In this document: positions 31,211-34,189 of the stretch, piece by piece
How positions within the stretch are numbered: the first letter of the stretch is position 1
Layout: each line of letters opens with the position of its first letter
Assembly: GCA_000969725.1 (NCBI GenBank)
Contig: JXSR01S074639.1
Strand: one strand, 5' to 3'
Origin: Ophiothrix spiculata
Taxonomy: Eukaryota > Echinodermata > Ophiuroidea > Amphilepidida > Ophiotrichidae
Length of the DNA: 34,189 nucleotides
Notes under the pieces: model-generated
Database searches by the model: none
What the model was told of the DNA's origin: nothing
The model's input: only the letters and a program-made list of their open reading frames with translations
Position numbers and translations under genes: made by a program

Positions 31211-31615
31211 AAAAGTGGCTTGAAAAAAAATGAAACTAAAACTTACAGGACTTGTTAGAATTATCATTTCGTTTATTTATTAGTCAAAACTCCATGAAAA
31301 TCTGGCCTTTACAGCTAAATTTAAGTACTATAATGTCGTCAAAATTACGTCACACCTTGGCCGATTTTCATGATTTTGTGATTTTGGTATCAATTAAAAG
31401 AATGGACTCTATCCTTTACCATACCTGTTTTACATATCTCGCTGAATATTTGATTGGAAGTAGAGTATATCTTTCTCTGACAGCTTGTTCCATATGAAGC
31501 TAATTTACGGGTTTTTTTTCACTATGTTGTCGGTAAAATAATTTCATGGGTAGCCACAAAAGCATTTATATTTTAAATATAGGCGTGTTGAACTAAGGCA
31601 GTAGCTCGTCCCTGG
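31211..31615. repeat. Segment inverted relative to unit 2 (unit 3 copy)
   Basis: Opposite-orientation counterpart of 15867-16275. In this orientation it reads like family A: TTAGAATTATCATTTCGTTT, ATTAGTCAAAACTCC, GTCAAAATTACGTCACACCTTGGCC. The same order is found at 7531-7675 (TTAGAATTATCATTTCCCTA, GTAACACCTTGGCC). Confidence 0.85.
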
Positions 31616-32894
31616 ACGAGGTTTAATCAAAATAATTACCAACGTTGGATGACACGAATTGTGGTAAACTGTGTATTTGTAAAACAATTCTCTGACCGAA
31701 AATTTCGGCAATGTTAGAAGTTTAGACAGATTTGATTTAAACTCTGTATCAAAAATCAAAAGTTATCTTCAATGTTCTGTCTTTCTCAACACGGAGACAT
31801 CCCTAGATTTGAAAACGCATGCACTATTGGAATAAGCCTGGCTCTCCACCAATGTAAGAAAAAAAAATATTTGCAAAATAGTCAGTTTTATCATCGCGTG
31901 AATCCTCCCCGGGTGACTACGCAACTGCAAGGAATATGTGCAATGTTCTTGTTTATGCGATGTCAAACTTGTGAACCAACAAGCACGTCATTTTTTTTTT
32001 ATTTCAGTTTTGTGGAGCAAATTATACTCACAGCAGAACTTGATGATGCTCTACTTCCTATATTTAAACCAATATCTTGTAAAATTTTGTTTTCTTAATT
32101 CGACAACACCGAAGCACTACATATATGGTTAAGGCAATACTCAAATTGCCCTAAGAGCCAACGTCATTCATGAGCCATGCCATTTTTTCGCGGAACAATA
32201 GGTGGCACACTTAAAATTTCTCTTATAATAATAATTGTTGTTGTCCCACTTATTTCAACGTATTCTGCAAACACTTCTGTAAATGGTTCGATAACAAAGG
32301 AATAATAAAAATGTAAAAAATATATATAATACGATGATCTCGATTTTGAACGCAACCTTTTCCGTTGGATTAACTGTTGCTCTGTTTCAGACTAATGAAC
32401 TGTTTCTAGAATTCGATAAAAGTACAGACAGGAGATAAATAAAATACTGTAGACAATACCTGGAAAATATAGCCCCACAACAGTAACAATAATTATAGTA
32501 GGAGGTTGTCTACTCTTTATTATTATCTTACTTCGTCATTCCACCTTAAGGCATTATTCGTTGAGAGCAACGCGCGTTCAAGTCCGTGTGTTTAGTGGGG
32601 ACAGATATCAACCAATATGGCTATATTATATCGCCTCAAATTGCTAAGGTTTATATGTAATTTTGTTTATGTTTATAATTCCACCTTTTAACTTGTATAC
32701 TTGACACCTACCGATTTGTTCTCTTACAAAATAATTGAAATTTCACCATCCAATAACATTGTATTGACGACAATGAATACACTGACAATTTAGGCCCCTA
32801 TATCAGTATTATTATAATCACAAGACTATCTTCCTTTAATCATTAACTTCTTTTTTAAATCAAACCCGACCACATCTCGAATTATCAGAGAAAC

Positions 32895-33290
32895 ATCAAG
32901 ACCCCGCTGCAGGACTAAGACGTAAATACTACAGTAAGATAAACAAATACACTAAAATGCTCGAGAAATATGAAACGCTCGTTCTATTCCGTTCTCTTAC
33001 ATTATTGATTTTGTGCTTTATGTCAATCACTTTAAGGCTTTGCATGGGATGTGGGCCTGAAATCAAAGTATTGAATGTTGTTATTTAGTCATTTGAAACT
33101 GGTCACACAGTGTTGCTTATACACTACGACTGCAATTTCAAATATTTTATATAAGCGACATATAACTAAAGAAGTTTATCATCTGTAACTTCTCATTTGA
33201 TTCATAAATCAATTATATTGGTCACAGGTGTTTTATCTGGCCAACTAGGCGTTTCGTTTGTTCAATATCTTATTTGTATAAGTGTTAGAT
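32895..33290. repeat. Internal repeat C2 (unit 3)
   Basis: Paralogue of 21735-22130 with few differences. It is followed by the GTTAAGAATATTCATTTCCGG block that is tandemly duplicated in this unit (33305-33438). Confidence 0.72.
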
Positions 33291-33304
33291 TTCAAATTCA
33301 TCGT

Positions 33305-33438
33305 ACTTGGTTAAGTCTTGGGTTTGCGAGGTTAAGAATATTCATTTCCGGACGTAGCACCAAGAATTCTCGTTCTTCTTACATGGTTAAGTATTGGGTC
33401 TGCGGGGTTAAGAATATTCATTTCCGGACGTAGCACCA
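33305..33438. repeat. 76-bp tandem duplication
   Basis: The block GGTTAAGTNTTGGGTNTGCG through TTTCCGGACGTAGCACCA occurs at 33305-33362 and again at 33381-33438, period 76. Unit 2 has one copy (about 22150-22213), so the duplication arose in unit 3. Confidence 0.9.
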
Positions 33439-34098
33439 TAACAAAACATTTCTCAACTGAAAAGAGAACTGTGGAATATTTATTTTAGGAAAATGTTCAA
33501 TTCTTGGCAAGATATTCAATCTTACCAGGTAGTAAGCTTACACCAAAGTGAGTTTTGCCAAAATTCATCATGTTACTGCAATTTTAAAACATTTCGTCCA
33601 GATAATCATTTTAGGTTTTTCTCAAGTATTTCTTTGTAAAAATACAACTGTCGATTTCAAAAGCTTTAAACCACTTATCTTTAAACTGATTTAACGTAAC
33701 ATAGGAACTTGTTTTTATAACACTCTTACAATATTATCACTAGTCTAGGAACTATAAATAAAACAAACAGAGACGAATGTTACTAACATCAAACGTAAAA
33801 GTTTTTTACTACCCGGCCTGGATGATATGGTAGTCTAACCAAAACCTTACTTAATAGTAAGTAATAACTTAATAGTATCTTTTGTTACTTGAACTTTATT
33901 ATAACCTATAGCATTTTATTTTTCAACCATGGCTGATAATTGAAGAAAAACAAAGAAAATGACTATGAGGGTGAAATATGTAATATTTGCAACAATATGA
34001 TTAAGTGATATGCATCATAATAGAAACAGTCTTACTTAATCATTTAGCTTTTAATGCAAGTCAAATATAAAAAATGCTTTTTCTTATGCAATGCAATT

Positions 34099-34116
34099 CT
34101 ATCTATCTATCTATTT
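34099..34116. repeat. (TCTA)n microsatellite at LINE tail
   Basis: About four TCTA units at the exact point where unit 3 stops matching units 1 and 2 (GCAATT-ACTAAGCAG there). On the minus strand it is a TAGA tail right after the LINE stop codon. Confidence 0.9.
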
Positions 34117-34189
34117 CGACCGCGGTCGGAAGCCATGATGAATTTTCTCCACTGCTGTCTGTTTAGCATGAGTTTGAGAAGTTCGTTTT
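34107..34189 (-). CDS. C-terminal end of a LINE (non-LTR retrotransposon) ORF2, partial
   Basis: Read on the minus strand from the window edge, the frame gives NELLKLMLNRQQWRKFIMAS then DRGRNR and a TAG stop at 34109-34107. An xDRxxWRxxxxAS-type ending next to the stop, followed by a short-unit microsatellite tail, is typical of the extreme C terminus of ORF2 in several animal LINE clades. Only 26 codons are visible; the reverse transcriptase lies beyond the window, so clade and intactness are unknown. The insertion interrupts unit 3 at 34098/34099. The palindrome CGACCGCGGTCG (34117-34128) lies within the last codons. Confidence 0.65.
   Translation of the reverse strand, partial: NELLKLMLNRQQWRKFIMASDRGRNR

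Larger units (their letters stand above)
26100..34098. repeat. Long tandem unit, copy 3 (interrupted by LINE, then window end)
   Basis: Third copy, collinear with copies 1 and 2 from the marker at 26113 to the sequence ATGCAATT at about 34091-34098. There it breaks off into a TCTA microsatellite and a LINE 3' end. It includes repeat C1 (about 30790-31190), repeat C2 (about 32895-33290) and an uninterrupted single copy of the segment that is tandemly duplicated in unit 2 (about 31770-32450). It also supplies the 286 bp (32477-32762) that correspond to the N gap in copy 2. No gene is visible. Confidence 0.85.

Overview
This is AT-rich (roughly one third G+C by eye), repeat-dense eukaryotic DNA with an assembly gap. 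I found no intact protein-coding gene, rRNA or functional tRNA. The open frames are short, mostly shared only because the underlying DNA is duplicated, and lack bacterial-style spacing or ribosome-binding sites. MITEs, hAT-like and TTAA-flanked elements, tRNA-derived pieces and a non-LTR retrotransposon tail point to an animal genome. A marine invertebrate is my best guess, but this is inference and I cannot name a species.

The main architecture is three head-to-tail copies of one long non-coding unit: about 1-9840 (5' end cut by the window), about 9841-26099, and about 26100-34098 (interrupted by a retrotransposon end and then by the window edge). The same marker starts at 24, 9856 and 26113, so the spacings are about 9.8 kb and 16.3 kb. 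Much of the size difference is explained by DNA present in one copy only. Because the copies are paralogous, several insertions can be read as filled versus empty sites inside this one window.

Unit 1 carries a TA-flanked MITE (284-535), a 20-bp-TIR foldback (2151-2267), a degenerate inverted-repeat remnant (about 3176-3460) and a G-rich TTAA element (7313-7840). Unit 2 carries a 617-bp TTAA insertion with twin CRE-like octamers (10030-10646), two more MITEs (14526-14744, 15231-15486), a segment inverted relative to unit 3 (15867-16275), and a 635-bp tandem duplication. The second copy of that duplication is split by a 3.8-kb transposon (17452-21246). A hAT-like element (18237-18978), which itself holds a palindromic MITE (18611-18793), sits inside that transposon. 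Further on are a 51-N gap (21557-21607) and a TTAA element holding a tRNA-like promoter (24440-24703). Unit 3 carries a young-looking MITE with a 3-4 bp target duplication (26918-27175), a 74-bp direct repeat bracketing 1.66 kb, a tRNA-derived fragment (about 29857-30000), and the 3' end of a minus-strand LINE (34099-34189).

The only recognisable protein remnant is a badly broken plus-strand pseudogene inside the 3.8-kb transposon (about 19195-20030). It resembles widespread uncharacterised invertebrate proteins with a VVVVAQDTDxLVLL motif and a later GCDT-like motif, probably PIN/FEN-like nuclease relatives. No working pathway is encoded here. The interest lies in the tandem array, the nested transposon and the dated insertions.
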